Positions 12,613 through 23,275 of a stretch of 64,000 nt of DNA are shown in pieces. Position 1 is the stretch's first letter, and each line of letters opens with the position of its first letter. Location: NCBI RefSeq assembly GCF_014898055.3, contig NW_023601543.1, positions 14,283,314-14,347,313 on the forward strand, in the 5' to 3' direction. The notes below the pieces were generated by a model. The model was not told the DNA's origin, did not search any database, and worked only from the letters and a program-made list of their open reading frames with translations. This stretch comes from Talpa occidentalis. Lineage: Eukaryota > Chordata > Mammalia > Eulipotyphla > Talpidae. Position numbers and translations under genes: made by a program.

Positions 12613-13009
12613 CCCTGCTTATCATATGGTTTTGAAGGACCACCTGTGTGTTGGGGCTCTTTCTATAGCCCCCTAAAGAACAGAAGGCTATAGCAGGAAG
12701 CAGAAGTGTGAGGAAACTGGGCAAAAGAAATTACAATTGCAGATATATCCGAATTCTGGTGCACTTTAGGGATTCCCCTAAGTGTCTCATGTAAGTTACC
12801 ACTTCAAATCAACATGTAAAGTAATTATTTTAAATGTGTGATATGAAGCCTCAAGTAAATTTGGCACCTACTTTTCTTCTGGGATAAAAAGGAAATTTAG
12901 TGTTATGTGAATGTACCATTTTACATGCATGTTTACACTTGGGTGCCTCTTAAAATATTTGTGTCTTATGTTTCCCTGGCCCATCGGTTAATGCGTTATG
13001 CTTAGAAAT

Positions 13010-13783
13010 GTGATTCAAGACATACGAAAAATTGTTCAATATCACTTACTATAAAGGAAATGCAAATCAAAACCACAATGAGATATTACCTCCTCCCTGT
13101 AAGAATGGCTCATATCAAAAACAATGGAATCAACAAAAACATAATTCAGCGAGGATGTGGTAAAAAGGAACCCTCACCTAGTGTTGGTGGGAATGCAAGT
13201 TGGTGCAGCCTCTGGAAAATGGTATAGAGATTTCTTAATAAAAGTGGAAATACCATTTGATCCAGAAACACTTCTATTAGGTATCTACACTAAAAATATG
13301 AAAATATGTATGGATGCCTGTGTGCATAGTAGTGCTGTCCACAATTGCCAAGTCGTGGAACCAATCTAAGTGCCCTTCAGTGGATGAATGGATATAGGAA
13401 GTGTGGAATATATACTGAATGGAGTACTACACGGGTGTTCAAAAAGATGAAATAGTGATTTGGTGCACAAAATAGATGGACACTGAGGTGACTATGTTAA
13501 GTGAATTAAGTCAGAAAGTGAAAGGTGGATTTTAGATGGTTTTACTCATCTATGGAATATAAATAATAAAAACCACACACAGGCAGAATACAGCAAGAAT
13601 ACATCTTGAACTCAGTGGAAGAATGCTTACCAGAGGGAACAGGGTGGAGAGTGGGAGAGAAGCGAGAGGGAGGTGGAGGGAATATTGGCGTGGGTCATTT
13701 TGTGGAGAGTAAGTGGAACATGTGTGCATATGGAAGAACAAAAATATCACCCCAAGATAAAATTAAAAATTAAACAACTTCCT
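13010..13783 (+). mobile_element. L1 3' fragment, sense
   Basis: The stretch starts in the C-terminal part of ORF2 ('tataaaggaaatgcaaatcaaaaccacaatgagatatta'), passes the L1 hallmark encoding the C-terminal cysteine/tryptophan-rich segment ('gttggtgggaatgcaagttggtgcagcc') and runs into the 3' UTR, ending in an A-rich tail near 13763-13783. The frame is broken by many stops and indels. It is a 5'-truncated dead copy. Confidence 0.9.
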
Positions 13784-14532
13784 CACTCCTAATCCCAAAG
13801 CATTTGAGTGTAACCAACATTTTGCTAGAAGGGGTGGTATGTGAAGGCAGATGTGCTCTCTGCAGGATGAAAGTTGGAATTTGAAGCCTGGAAGGTTTAT
13901 GGGCAGACCTGGGAGGCTCCAGCTCTGGAAGCCAGGAAGTAAAATATCATGGACAATACTTTTAATACAGATCTAGATGTGTGGGAGGTGAAAGCAGCAC
14001 AGGAAACATTGACCGAAAACATTTGGTAACCTTGTACTTCCTGCCTAAAAATAACTGTTGGAGAACATTCGTGGGAGGTAGTAGGCTACAGTGAATTGTA
14101 ACTTTTTCTTATTAGACTCATACTACTGAATTTTTGTATGGTATAGATTTTGTCCTGTTTTATTTTTTGCTCTTAGAAAGGTCACCTCCCAAGTGTGTGT
14201 ATGTAGCTATATATAGTTTCTACCTTTAGGTGCATTTGTGTTCCCGAGTTACATCTTCAACAACTGACATGATATTGTTTAGGCAAGACATTTATTTTGA
14301 GCACTATAAGATTTCTGATGGCGGTGCTGTAAACTCCAGCTCTAAATTGATGTTGAAGAATCGATAAACTGTTTAGCAGAGGAATAAATGACTTGAGGTA
14401 AAAATAACCAAGTAAAATGTAACTCCCACTTTCTGTTCAAGTGTGTGTAGTGAGAAGAGGCATACTTGACAAAGAGAGCCTTAAACAGTTATTATCCTCA
14501 AGGTCCTGTCCTTCATTTGGGTTAACTTTGCA
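13784..14532. other. Unassigned sequence
   Basis: Nothing recognised. Confidence 0.4.
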
Positions 14533-14542
14533 GATATATATA

Positions 14543-14573
<31 letters not shown>

Positions 14574-14576
14574 TTA
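14533..14576. repeat. (TA)n/(TG)n simple repeat
   Basis: TA dinucleotides enclosing a TG run (about 14542-14552), ending TATTTATTTA. Confidence 0.9.
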
Positions 14577-14889
14577 TTTAATCAGAAAGAGATCACCATG
14601 AAAGGAAACGAGAATCCTCTGATTACAGCCTAGCAAAGGGCTCGGGGTCACGAAACCAGGCAGACTCTTTTCCTAAAGCTGTCAGGATTATTTCCCCCAT
14701 CTAGAATATCTTTATTTCATAGCAATGTGCAGATGAATGATTATAGAAAAGCTGAAGAAGAGCTCCTCAGGGGAATATTTTTAACATTATAGTTGAATGG
14801 TACCAATTGGCTTCTTGCTTTATTTGGTATGTTCTAATGATGTCGCTCCCCCATTTGACCAATGTCCCAGATACTATCAATGAGATCCA

Positions 14890-15294
14890 GAAATTAATTC
14901 ATTTCATTTCATAATTCATCAGAAATTTATTGAGCACCTCCTTGGTGCTAGATACTCCATTAGGCATTATAAATACAACAGTAAAAAAAAAGCCCTCATT
15001 GAGCTTTGAGGCAGACAAGTAAACAAATACACACATGCATGCGTATGTATGTACAAATATATACAGTATTTCCTGATAGTAAGTGCCAGGACAGCTATGG
15101 ATTAAAAAAAAAAAAAAAGAGGACCTACTTAAATGACATGGAAAGTAGGTTTCTTGGAAAAGATGCATTTCAAACTGAAAGCTGAAGAATAAGAATGCAG
15201 ATGGCGCACAGAGCCTGTGGACATCAAACACGGGTCCCTGAAGCAAGAAACGAACAGAGGGAAAATCAGCATAGTGGACTGAAAGGGGATATGG
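14890..15294 (-). mobile_element. L2 remnant, antisense, first part
   Basis: 'aatttattgagcacctccttggtgctagatactccattaggcatta', 'ccctcattgagcttt', 'caagtaaacaaatac' is the antisense L2 3' end. It is followed by more degraded L2 body up to the inserted SINE. Confidence 0.8.
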
Positions 15295-15568
15295 GGGCCT
15301 CCCTGGTGGCATAGGGGTTAAGTCTCAGTGCCATCACCAGAATGGCCTGGGTTCAATCCCCGATCCCCAGCCAGGGAGCTGACCCACATAGGGCACAGCA
15401 GACCTCTCCTGTCTTACCCACTGCTCCCTCAGCAGTGTATTTCAGTAGATCCACCTGTTCTGCTCCCCACTCTGTCTCTAGTGAATCCTCTCACGCCCTT
15501 CTCCCCCCGCACCTGTTGCTACATCCCAGTTCTGGTATGCATAAATAAATAAAAATAAATTTAAAAAA
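15295..15568 (+). mobile_element. tRNA-derived SINE, copy 2
   Basis: It starts GGGCCTCCCTGGTGGCATAG, retains 'gggttcaatcccc' as a decayed B box and ends 'ggtatgcataaataaataaaaataaa'. The tail type (TGTTGCTAC..CAG..TTCTGGTATGCATAAAT) and the divergence place it among the older copies. I could not define its target-site duplication. Two overlapping ORFs here are SINE translations. Confidence 0.9.
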
Positions 15569-15722
15569 CTTAATGGAAGGGCATTTGGTATGAGATGAAG
15601 TTAAGAGATGTAAGCAGGCCACATCATACAGGGTTTACTGGTCTCAAGAACTTTGGATTTTGTTCTAAAATCACTGGGAATCCATAGAAAGATTTTAAGC
15701 ACAGGATTCGTATGAACTGCAT

Positions 15723-15772
<50 letters not shown>

Positions 15773-16340
15773 AAGATTACTTTGGCTGCTTTGTGGAGAA
15801 TGAGTTAAAGAAGCTGGGCAGGAAAAGAAGCATGTCAGCCTATTTAGCTATTTATTGCAGGAATTTGAGTAAGAGAATCTGGTGACTTGAGTAAAGATGT
15901 ATTAGGGAAGATAAAGAGAAATGGAGATTCAAGATGTATTTTGTACTTAGAATCCAAAGGCAGGACTTGCTCATGGTTGGGAAATACAAGGAGTTGAGAG
16001 AGTAAGAGCTGACTTCCAGTAGAAAGGAAAAGTGATATGGGATAAAGGGTTATTTGCAAGAGCAAAGTATAGGCAAGAGGGAATGGGACTCAGGGACACA
16101 CTTTTATTTTAACAGGACAGAAGAGAAAGAATATAGATCAAGATGTAGGTCCGTTTTTCAGATTTGGTGGTGGGAAGATGACAGAGCTCTTTGGGATGGT
16201 TCTTGTTTTCTCTCTAAAGCATGAGGAGAGATTATCAGCTAAAGGCAGGAAGCAGGAGAGGAGTGGGGAAGATGTGGGAGGATTGAGGAGAGGTGAAGAT
16301 GATACATCACAGTCACTTTGAAAAGTAGAAAAGCAATTTT
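15569..16340 (-). mobile_element. L2 remnant, antisense, second part
   Basis: 'aggccacatcatacagggttta', 'aactttggattttgttctaaa', 'tactttggctgctttgtggagaatgag' are body segments of antisense L2, in the right order after the first part. A (TA)n tract lies inside it. Confidence 0.75.
15726..15769. repeat. (AT)n microsatellite
   Basis: About 22 uninterrupted AT units inside the antisense L2. The tract is self-complementary. Confidence 0.97.
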
Positions 16341-16559
16341 AATGCAGAAGGAGCTTTGCTGGACAGAGATGAGTGCTCAGTTGGGGCTTGTGATCATGAA
16401 TACTTTAAATCAAAGCGAAGTCCATTAGCTCAGCTATGTGAATTTTCTCTGACCATGTTCAGTGGTTTATGTGCAAGCCCAGAAAAAGACAATTTAACTG
16501 AATTTGTCTCACATTTTGCCATATGAGTGTATCTGGAAGTGCAAAATAATGGTACAATG

Positions 16560-16735
16560 GAATGACCATTTCATTTGGGATTAGAAGATCTGGACAGTAA
16601 TGCCAACTCCAGCTACTTGGAAACTCTGTGACCTTAGGCAATTCACTTTACTTTGCTCTGTCCCACTTTTTCTCATTGGTAAGATAAGCAGGTTAAACTA
16701 AATCATCTTTAAGGTTCTTTCCAGCTTGTGAAATG
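16560..16735 (+). mobile_element. MIR3-like SINE remnant, sense
   Basis: 'ctgtgaccttaggcaattcactttactttgctctg' followed by 'aggttaaactaaatcatctttaaggttctttccagctt'-like text matches the MIR3-type 3' end (…CTAAGGTCCCTTCCAGCTC…). Confidence 0.7.
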
Positions 16736-16795
16736 TGTGATTTCCTCCTCCTTGCCCCTTGGAATAATTTCTAACCTCAACCAATCTCTCATTAA

Positions 16796-16935
16796 ACTTG
16801 TTATTTTCCTGGAGTATAGATGAGCAGTTGGGAGCCCATCATTGAGAAAGATCTAAAAGGAAAAGCCAGATCAGCCAGGACATTAGAGGCAAGATGAAAC
16901 TAGAAGGGCTAGGACAAAGAGGTGTGCATTGTTGT
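16796..16935 (+). repeat. Local direct duplication, copy A
   Basis: A 140-bp block beginning ACTTGTTATTTTCCTGGAG and ending GTGTGCATTGTTGT that recurs at 17628-17766. By eye the copies differ at roughly 11 positions. The flanks are unrelated. The unit is not a repeat family I know. Confidence 0.9.
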
Positions 16936-17187
16936 AGTTAAGCATGTAGACTTTGTAGCCAGACTTCTCAGATTTGAATTCTAGCTCCTCTACTTTCAAG
17001 CTGTGTGACCTTGAATACGTCATTTGAACTTTCAGTGCCACAGCTCTGTATCTTTGTAATAGCACTGAACACTGCATACCTTAGTAGGGTTATTGTATGT
17101 ATTAAATGAGTTAGTGCCTCTGATTCTCTTTGAACAATGTCTCGTATGTACTGTGCCCTTAATAAATGTTAGCAATTACTATTATAA
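16936..17187 (+). mobile_element. MIR SINE, nearly full length, sense
   Basis: 'agacttctcagatttgaattctagctcctctac', 'aagctgtgtgaccttgaatacgtcatttgaac', 'agggttattgtatgtattaaatgag' and 'tgcccttaataaatgttagcaattactattat' follow the MIR consensus through to its 3' end. It lies between the two duplication copies. Confidence 0.88.
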
Positions 17188-17289
17188 CTTAAGTTCTACA
17201 CCATGCTTTTGGCCATAAAACATATGAAATCTTGGAATTTCTTCTCTTGCAGGCATGCATACCAACTGAAACCATATTTAGAGTACATC

Positions 17290-17555
17290 ATTTAGCTTCA
17301 TGGTGGCATAGAAAATGATTTTGGAACCAGATGAACCTTGATTTAATACCTGTGTCTGCCATTTACTTAGCTGTGAGGCCTTGGGTAAATAAATTAAAAG
17401 AGATGATATTCAAGTCCCTCTCTTATAAAGTAAATACAACAGAAATATATATCTAATATTTTATGGGAAGAAGTTAGACGAGCTAATGCTTGCAAAGCAC
17501 CTGCCAGTACAGGGCTTAGCATATAGTACAGATTTAATCAAAACAATGATGATGC
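17290..17555 (+). mobile_element. MIR SINE, sense
   Basis: 'ttttggaaccagatgaaccttgattta', 'tgccatttacttagctgtgaggccttgggtaaataa' and 'gcacctgccagtacagggcttagcatatagta' follow the sense MIR. The middle part is partly replaced by AT-rich text. Confidence 0.75.
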
Positions 17556-17627
17556 TTTATAATACCATGCTCTCATGTTTACATTCTTATGTCAACTCCT
17601 GATGTAGACAGAACTCTTGTCTTCGGT

Positions 17628-17766
17628 ACTTGTTATTTTCCTGGAGTACAGACAAGCAGTTGGGAGCCCATCATAGAGAAAGACGTGAAAGGAAAAGCCA
17701 GATCAGCCAGGACATTAGAGGCAGGATGAAACTAGAAGGCAAGAACAAAGAGGTGTGCATTGTTGT
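17628..17766 (+). repeat. Local direct duplication, copy B
   Basis: Second copy of the 16796-16935 block, about 830 bp downstream in the same orientation. Copy B happens to carry a 60-codon open frame that begins inside it, but copy A does not keep that frame, so it is unlikely to code. Confidence 0.9.
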
Positions 17767-18984
17767 TTGTTACACTCAATTTTGTAAACTTACAGATTTT
17801 TCAACTTCGTAGTCTTCCTTCAGAGTTTGAATATTGCCTACCAGTGAGGATGGACTAATAGAGTCCAAGACAAAAGTATGCGTGATCTCTGCTCTCTATG
17901 GAGGCACCATTGCCTTTCTTCCCACCCATTACGCGTCAGTACACTGGCCATTTCTCTGAGTTTCTTGAGCTCCTGTGGGGAAAGGAAAGAGCTGGACTCT
18001 CAGAACTGCTTTGGGAGCAGTACCCACTTTGCTTCCTAGGTTTGAAAACACCCTACTGAATTGTATTGATTTTTTGTAAGGAAAATAAATATGGAGGAGA
18101 GCCCCTTATTTAAATGCTTTGTAATCAAACTAGATCATAAAGGCCTCAAAAGGGAGCTCAATTAATATGGATAGTTTAATCTCAGTGTTATTTTCCACAC
18201 AGTATTACACAGATAAATCAGACTTAATTTTTTTCTTACCAATTGCATTTCACAAAAATATTAGATTTAGTTCTTCTGACTGAAATCTTGGTCATTCTTG
18301 TTAAATGTGCTTATCAACCTGCTGATTTCTTCATGAATAATGTTACAAAATTTTATCAATTTAAAATGTAAAGTAAACTTTAACCCCCACCCTAATTTCC
18401 CCTTGCACGTGATAGCTAAATAAGTATCTTGAACTGAGAAGCTGAATATGACCTTTGGCAGAGTGTGCAAAGCTGATTAGTTGGTGTGAATTATGGGCTT
18501 GCTCTCTGCCTCAAATATTTGCTCTTACCTGTTTTTCCTGCTCTAGAAAGAGTGCGATAATAATTGGTATGTTACCAGGCTACACTGCTCTAGTCCTGGA
18601 GCCTCAACTCAGATATTTTGATACCATTTGTAGTTGGCCAAGTTCACTTCACTTTTTAATCCATTTCCCCTTCAGAAAAATGACAATGATATTATCTGCC
18701 CTTATCTATTTTGCTTGGAGTTTGTAAGAATAAATGAAACATGATGGAAGCAGTTTGAGCATAAATACATAAATCTGAAAAATCATGACTTCTCTGGAAA
18801 TATTTTGGTATACTGATATTTATGTTCCTAAAAGTTCTTCCCTTTTATAGAGTACATAATATACTCCATCAAATTTAAAGAAACACATACACACACAAAC
18901 CCTTATGTTATCTGACATAAATTTTGAAAAATGGTTACTTCGCACTTTGTAGAATTTGATCAGCATATTAATATACCTAACTAT
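17767..18984. other. Unassigned AT-rich sequence
   Basis: Nothing recognised. Confidence 0.4.
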
Positions 18985-19345
18985 GTCTGTATCTATCCAT
19001 CATCTCATTAATATATTCAAGAAATATTTACTAAGTCCCTACTATGTTCCAGGTACTGTGCTATGCTGGGGGGAAACTATAAGTCAGGAATGATTCTTGG
19101 CTCATGAGCTTATGGTCTAGTAAGGAACACAACAGATAGTTAAAACAGTTTAAGTACTATAATGGCTGATTGTCAAAGTATAATAGAATACTGAATAGGA
19201 GTGCAGAACCTGACACATGGAGGGTAGAAAAGGTAGAAGACTTCCCACAGAGCTGACATTCATGCTGAGGAGTAAAGAATGAGTAATTGTAGCCTAGCAA
19301 AGAAGAGTAGAGTGTTCCAAACTGAGGGGAGAGGGACAGTATCAT
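18985..19345 (-). mobile_element. L2 remnant, antisense
   Basis: 'attcaagaaatatttactaagtccctactatgttccaggtactgtgcta' then 'catgagcttatggtctagtaaggaacacaacag' is the antisense L2 3' end. Degraded L2 body follows. Confidence 0.8.
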
Positions 19346-19699
19346 TGCAAGGTTTTGCAGTATTTGAATGTGTGTGTCCGTTCACATTTCAAAATCACTT
19401 AGGGGTAGCCGGGCCTCTGCCTAAATTTGGAGGAACTTTATGACTTTTTAAACCTGTGGGTTATTGGCCTGGATACACTATATGAATGAAAATGAAACCC
19501 TGACCTGGTTTTGCGCTTGGATTACTTTTCTAATTCCTAAATGTCAAATTCTCAAACTTGAAAGTTTTATTAGGACATTTTTATAGTCTTGACTGTTGTT
19601 TATTTTGGTTATCATAATTGAGATAATTGCACATTTGCATTTAGCATGAATTTAAATACTTTTAATGAGTTTCTGTATAATTGTGCAAAGAATGCAAAC
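19346..19699. other. Unassigned sequence
   Basis: Nothing recognised. Confidence 0.4.
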
Positions 19700-21168
19700 A
19701 CACATATCCCTTCAAATTAGTGTGTTTTTATTCTTTGGGTAGATACCTAGGAGTGGAATTATGGGATCATATGATAGATATATTTTTAATATTTTGAGTT
19801 ATCTCTATACTGATTTCCATGAGGGCTGAACAAGCCTGCATTCCCATAAACAGTGTCCAACGGTGCCTTTTCTCCACATCTTCACCAATTCTTCTTGTTT
19901 CTGGTCTTTCTGACGTGGACCATTTTCATAGGCATGAGGTGGTATTTCACTGTGGTTTTAACTTGCATTTCCCTGATGATAAGTGATGATGAACATATTT
20001 TCATGTGCTTGTTCATCATCTATATGTCTTCTTTGGAAAAGTTTCTATTTAGCTTTTTTTTTTTTGCCCTTCTGGGTTCTTTTTTGTTATTGTTGTTGTT
20101 GATTTGTATAAGTTCTTTGTAGATGTTGGACATTAGCCCCCTGTTAAATGTATGATATGCGAATATTTTCCTCCCATTCAGTAGGATATCTTTTTGTTTT
20201 AATGATCATTTTTTTCCCACTGTGCAGAAACTTTTTAGTTTGATGTGGCCCCTTTTGTTTATATTTGCTTGTTTCCCTTGCCATAGGAGTTCAGTCCCCA
20301 AGTACTTCACTGAGCCTGATGTCATGGAGTGTCTTGCCTATATGTTTTCTTCTATGTATTTCATGGTCAGGTCTTACATCTAAGTTTTTAATCCATTTTA
20401 TTTTAAAGATTTATTTATTTATTTATACAAGCACTGGATACAGTCAGAAGCGCGGGAGGGTAAGAGGATTCACCAGAGCCAGAGCGGGGAACAGAACAGG
20501 CAGAGCAACGAAATACACTGCTGAGGGGAGCAGTGGGCACAACAGGAGAGATCTGCGTGCCATGTGGGACCCTCACCAGTGGCTGGGGATCGAACCGGCG
20601 CTGCAGAGGATGCGGGCAGCTTCACAGCCCAGTGCTCGACCGCTGCGCCAGCAGGGGAGGCCCAGTTTTTAATCCATTTTGAGTTAATTTTTGTATATGG
20701 TGTAAGATTAGTGGTATAGTTTCATTCTTTTCTAGGTGTCTGTCCAGTTTTCCTAACACAATTTATTAAAGAGGCTTTCCATTTTCCAGTTTATACTCTT
20801 GGCTCCTTTGTTATAGATTAACTGTCTATATAAGTGTAGGTTTATTTCTGGGATCTCAATTCTATTCCATTCGTCTATGTGTCTGTTTTTTTCCAATGCC
20901 ATAGTGTTTTGATTACTATAGTTCTGTAGTATAAGTTGAAGTCTGGGCATATGATACCTCTGTTTGTCCTCCTTTTTGTTAGAACTGCTTTGGTTATTTG
21001 GGTTCATATGAGGTTTCATATAAATTTCAGTAATGTTTGTTCTTTTTTCTCTGAAAAATGCCATTGAAACTTTGATAGGGATTACATTGAATCTATACCT
21101 TAATAATTGTAAGTTGTTTCATTTTATGAATGTTCCCCAATGTACTTATCAATTTCCTTGTTGATAAG
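19700..21168 (-). mobile_element. L1 fragment, antisense, split by a SINE
   Basis: Read on the minus strand this is L1 ORF2 C-terminal half. On the plus strand the familiar antisense words appear in order: 'gggtagatacctaggagtggaatta' (19737), 'cccataaacagtgtccaac', 'tgcatttccctgatgataag', 'tagatgttggacattagccccctg', 'cagaaactttttagtttgatgtggcccc', 'gttttcctaacacaatttattaaagag'. A minus-strand frame at 20753-21064 gives recognisable ORF2 text (NRHIDEWNRIEIPEINLHLY, then SLFNKLC). Frameshifts elsewhere make it non-functional. SINE copy 3 lies within it. Confidence 0.93.
20400..20663 (-). mobile_element. tRNA-derived SINE, copy 3
   Basis: The minus strand reads GGGCCTCCCCTGCTGGCGCAG at its head and ends in a TAAATAAATAAATAAATCTTTAAAA-type tail. 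It is flanked by a perfect 17-bp target duplication, AGTTTTTAATCCATTTT, at 20383-20399 and 20664-20680, both within the L1. It was therefore inserted after the L1. Confidence 0.95.
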
Positions 21169-21345
21169 CCTTGTTTCTAATTTTTCATTGTTAGTAAAAC
21201 ACTCCAATACTCACCATTGTATATGCCTCCTTGTGTGGATGTGTGAGATCTTTTTCACCTTGAAGTGATGTTGCTGGGTTGCAGAATGCACGCCTCATCA
21301 ACTTTAGTAGATGCTGTCAAGTCACTCTCCAAAGTTGTCATTACA
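21169..21345 (-). mobile_element. Old L1 (L1M-type) fragment, antisense, part 1
   Basis: 'tgatgttgctgggttgcagaatgcacgcc' and 'aagtcactctccaaagttgtc' are degraded antisense L1 3' ORF2 text. It resumes at 21945 after an inserted repeat. Confidence 0.65.
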
Positions 21346-21944
21346 AAATACCATAAACCACATAAATGTATTGCTTGTAGCTCTGGAGACTAGAAGTCCA
21401 GTATGAGAGTACCAACATGGTTGAGTTCTAGTGAGGACCCTCTTTCAGGTTGCAAACTGCAGATATGTATTCTCACATGGCAGTAAAGATGGTAGAGAGC
21501 TCTCGGAGCTCTCTTTTATAAAGATTACTAAAGCCATTCATGATGGCTCTATCTTAATGATGTCAATATCTTGCGAAAGCTACTCCTCCTAATATTAACA
21601 CACTGCGGGTAAGGATTTCAACATGTCAGTTTTTTCAAAAATTTATTTATTTATGTATACAAGAACTGGGGTGTAGATCAGAGATATGGGGGGTTAGAGG
21701 ATTCATCAGAGAGAGTGGGGAGCAGAACAGGCAGATCTACTGAAATACACTGCTGAGGGGAGCAGCAGCGGGTGAGACAGGAGAGGTCTGCTGTGCCATG
21801 TGGGTCACCTCCCTGGTCGGCTGGGGATTGAACTTGTGCTGCAGTGGCTGGTGATAGCTTGATAGCGCTGTCTTTAACTTCTGTGCCACCAGGAGGCCCC
21901 TCAACATGTCAATTTTGAGGGGACAGAAACATTCAGTTCATAAC
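21346..21944. mobile_element. Old repeat with LTR-like 'ataccataaac' signature, split by a SINE
   Basis: Text such as 'caaaataccataaaccacataaatgtattgcttgtagctctggagactagaagtccag' and, at the other end, 'tcaacatgtcaattttgaggggacagaaacattcag' matches a widespread mammalian repeat that I cannot name securely. It sits inside the old L1 and is itself split by SINE copy 4. Confidence 0.6.
21634..21900 (-). mobile_element. tRNA-derived SINE, copy 4
   Basis: A diverged copy (head GGGGCCTCCTGGTGGCACAG on the minus strand). The target duplication TCAACATGTCA(G/A)TTTT at 21618-21633 and 21901-21916 carries one mismatch, which fits an older insertion. Confidence 0.9.
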
Positions 21945-22030
21945 TTCTTTATACTTCCTGCAAGTAGTGTATGAAGATTCCTTCTCCACATCCTCCAACA
22001 ATCAGCATTGTCATACTTAAAACATTTTGC
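21945..22030 (-). mobile_element. Old L1 fragment, antisense, part 2
   Basis: 'agtgtatgaagattccttctccacatcctcc' resumes the antisense L1 (the usual 'agcagtgtatgagagttcc…' segment). Confidence 0.65.
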
Positions 22031-22298
22031 CAGGGCCTCCCCTGGTGGCGCAGCGGTTGAGCACTGGGCTGCGAGGTTGCCCGCGACCTCTGCAGCGCCG
22101 GTTCGATCCCCAGCCACCGGCGAGGGGCCCACATGGCACGCAGACCTCTCCTGCCGCACCCGCTGCTCCCCTCAGCAGTGTATTTCGTCGGTCTGCCTGT
22201 TCTGTTCCCCGCTCTGGCTCTGGTGAATCCTCTCACCCTCCCGCGCTTCTGACTGTACCCAGTGCTTGTATAAATAAATAAATAAATATTTAAAAAAA
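22031..22298 (+). mobile_element. tRNA-derived SINE, copy 5
   Basis: A well-preserved copy: head GGGCCTCCCCTGGTGGCGCAG, A-box-like TGGCGCAGCGG, B-box GGTTCGATCCC, tail TATAAATAAATAAATAAATATT plus A run. Target duplication AAAACATTTTGC at 22019-22030 and 22299-22310. ORFs across it are SINE translations. Confidence 0.95.
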
Positions 22299-22310
22299 AA
22301 AACATTTTGC

Positions 22311-22620
22311 TAATTTTGTGGGTATGTTTTAACGTGTATTTTCTTGTTTATTAGTGAGGTTTAATATCTTTCCATGTGTTTATTGGCCAGGTGGGTTTCT
22401 TCTTCTATGAATTGTATATTCGTATCACTTGCCCATTATTCTATTTTGTTGTTAGTCTTTTTTTTTTTTGATGGATGTGAAGATTATCTGTTCTGCATAG
22501 GTACTCCCTTGTTTTATAAATATCATCTTATAGTCTGTAGCCTGTCTTTTAATTTTGTTTGTGCTGACCAGAATATTAAAAAAAATTATTGAATAAAATT
22601 TATCAAGTTCTTTATTCTTT
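22311..22620 (-). mobile_element. Old L1 fragment, antisense, part 3
   Basis: 'ttattagtgaggtttaatatctttccatgtgtttattggccag' and 'ttcttcttctatgaattg' are antisense L1. It completes the L1 that brackets the repeats above. Confidence 0.75.
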
Positions 22621-22684
22621 CAGTATAAAGCTGTGTGGAAAGTGTATCATTATCATTCAACCTGTACTCCTTATCATTAAATTT

Positions 22685-22973
22685 ATTTATTTATTTTTTA
22701 AAAAAAGATTTATTTATTTATTTATACAAGCACTGGGTACAGTCAGAACCGCGGGAGGGTGAGAAAATTCACCAGAGCCAGAGCAGGGAGCAGAGCAGGC
22801 AGAAGGACCGAAGTACACTGCTGAGGAGAGCAGCGGGCGGCAGGAGAGGTCTGCGCGCCATGCGGGACCCTCCTCCAGTGGCCAGGGAGCAGCTGGGGAT
22901 CGAACCGGCGCTGCAGAGGCTGCGGGCAGCTTCGCATCCCAGCGCTCAACCGCTGAGCCACCGGGGAGGCCCA
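22685..22973 (-). mobile_element. tRNA-derived SINE, copy 6
   Basis: Minus-strand head GGGCCTCCCCGGTGGCTCAG with the same short extra segment after the B box as copy 1. Target duplication CCTTATCATTAAATTT at 22669-22684 and 22974-22989 is perfect. With copy 1 it defines a distinct and apparently young subfamily. Confidence 0.95.
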
Positions 22974-23139
22974 CCTTATCATTAAATTTGAATGAAGCAA
23001 CTTGAAGGAAAATGCAAAATTATATTGCTGTGACTTCATGTAAGACAAACTTGGGAAGTTATCTAGAAATGAATGAGAGTTTTCATCACTAGAATTGTAA
23101 CTTCAGTAGAACAATAAAGAAACTAAGTTAAGCAAAATG

Positions 23140-23275
23140 AAGACATTCTAGAGCTCTGCTATACAATAATGTACCCATAGTTAACAATACTGTACTGAAA
23201 ATTTTATTAAGTTGATAGAACTCATGTTACATGTTCTTTTAGCCATATTGAGAAAGAAAATAGGTTAATAATTCA
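23140..23275 (+). mobile_element. L1 3' UTR remnant, sense
   Basis: 'acaataatgtacccatagttaacaatactgtactg' and 'aactcatgttacatgttctttta' resemble the sense 3' UTR of L1MA/MB-type elements. Confidence 0.6.

Noticed and set aside
14899..15312. 137-codon minus-strand ORF
   Set aside because: Hydrophobic translation of an antisense L2 with a poly(T)-type run; no domain and no splice context.
15726..15769. (AT)n tract as a hairpin-type functional element
   Set aside because: Ordinary microsatellite inside an old L2; self-complementarity is a trivial consequence of AT repetition.
20265..20672. 135-codon ORF with arginine/glycine-rich C-terminus
   Set aside because: It runs from antisense L1 into SINE copy 3; the C-terminal part is SINE translation.
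22031..22120. tRNA-like head of the SINE (A-box and B-box-like sequences) as a tRNA gene
   Set aside because: The cloverleaf is not complete, it recurs in 14 copies with poly(A)-type tails and target duplications, and is therefore SINE rather than a tRNA gene.
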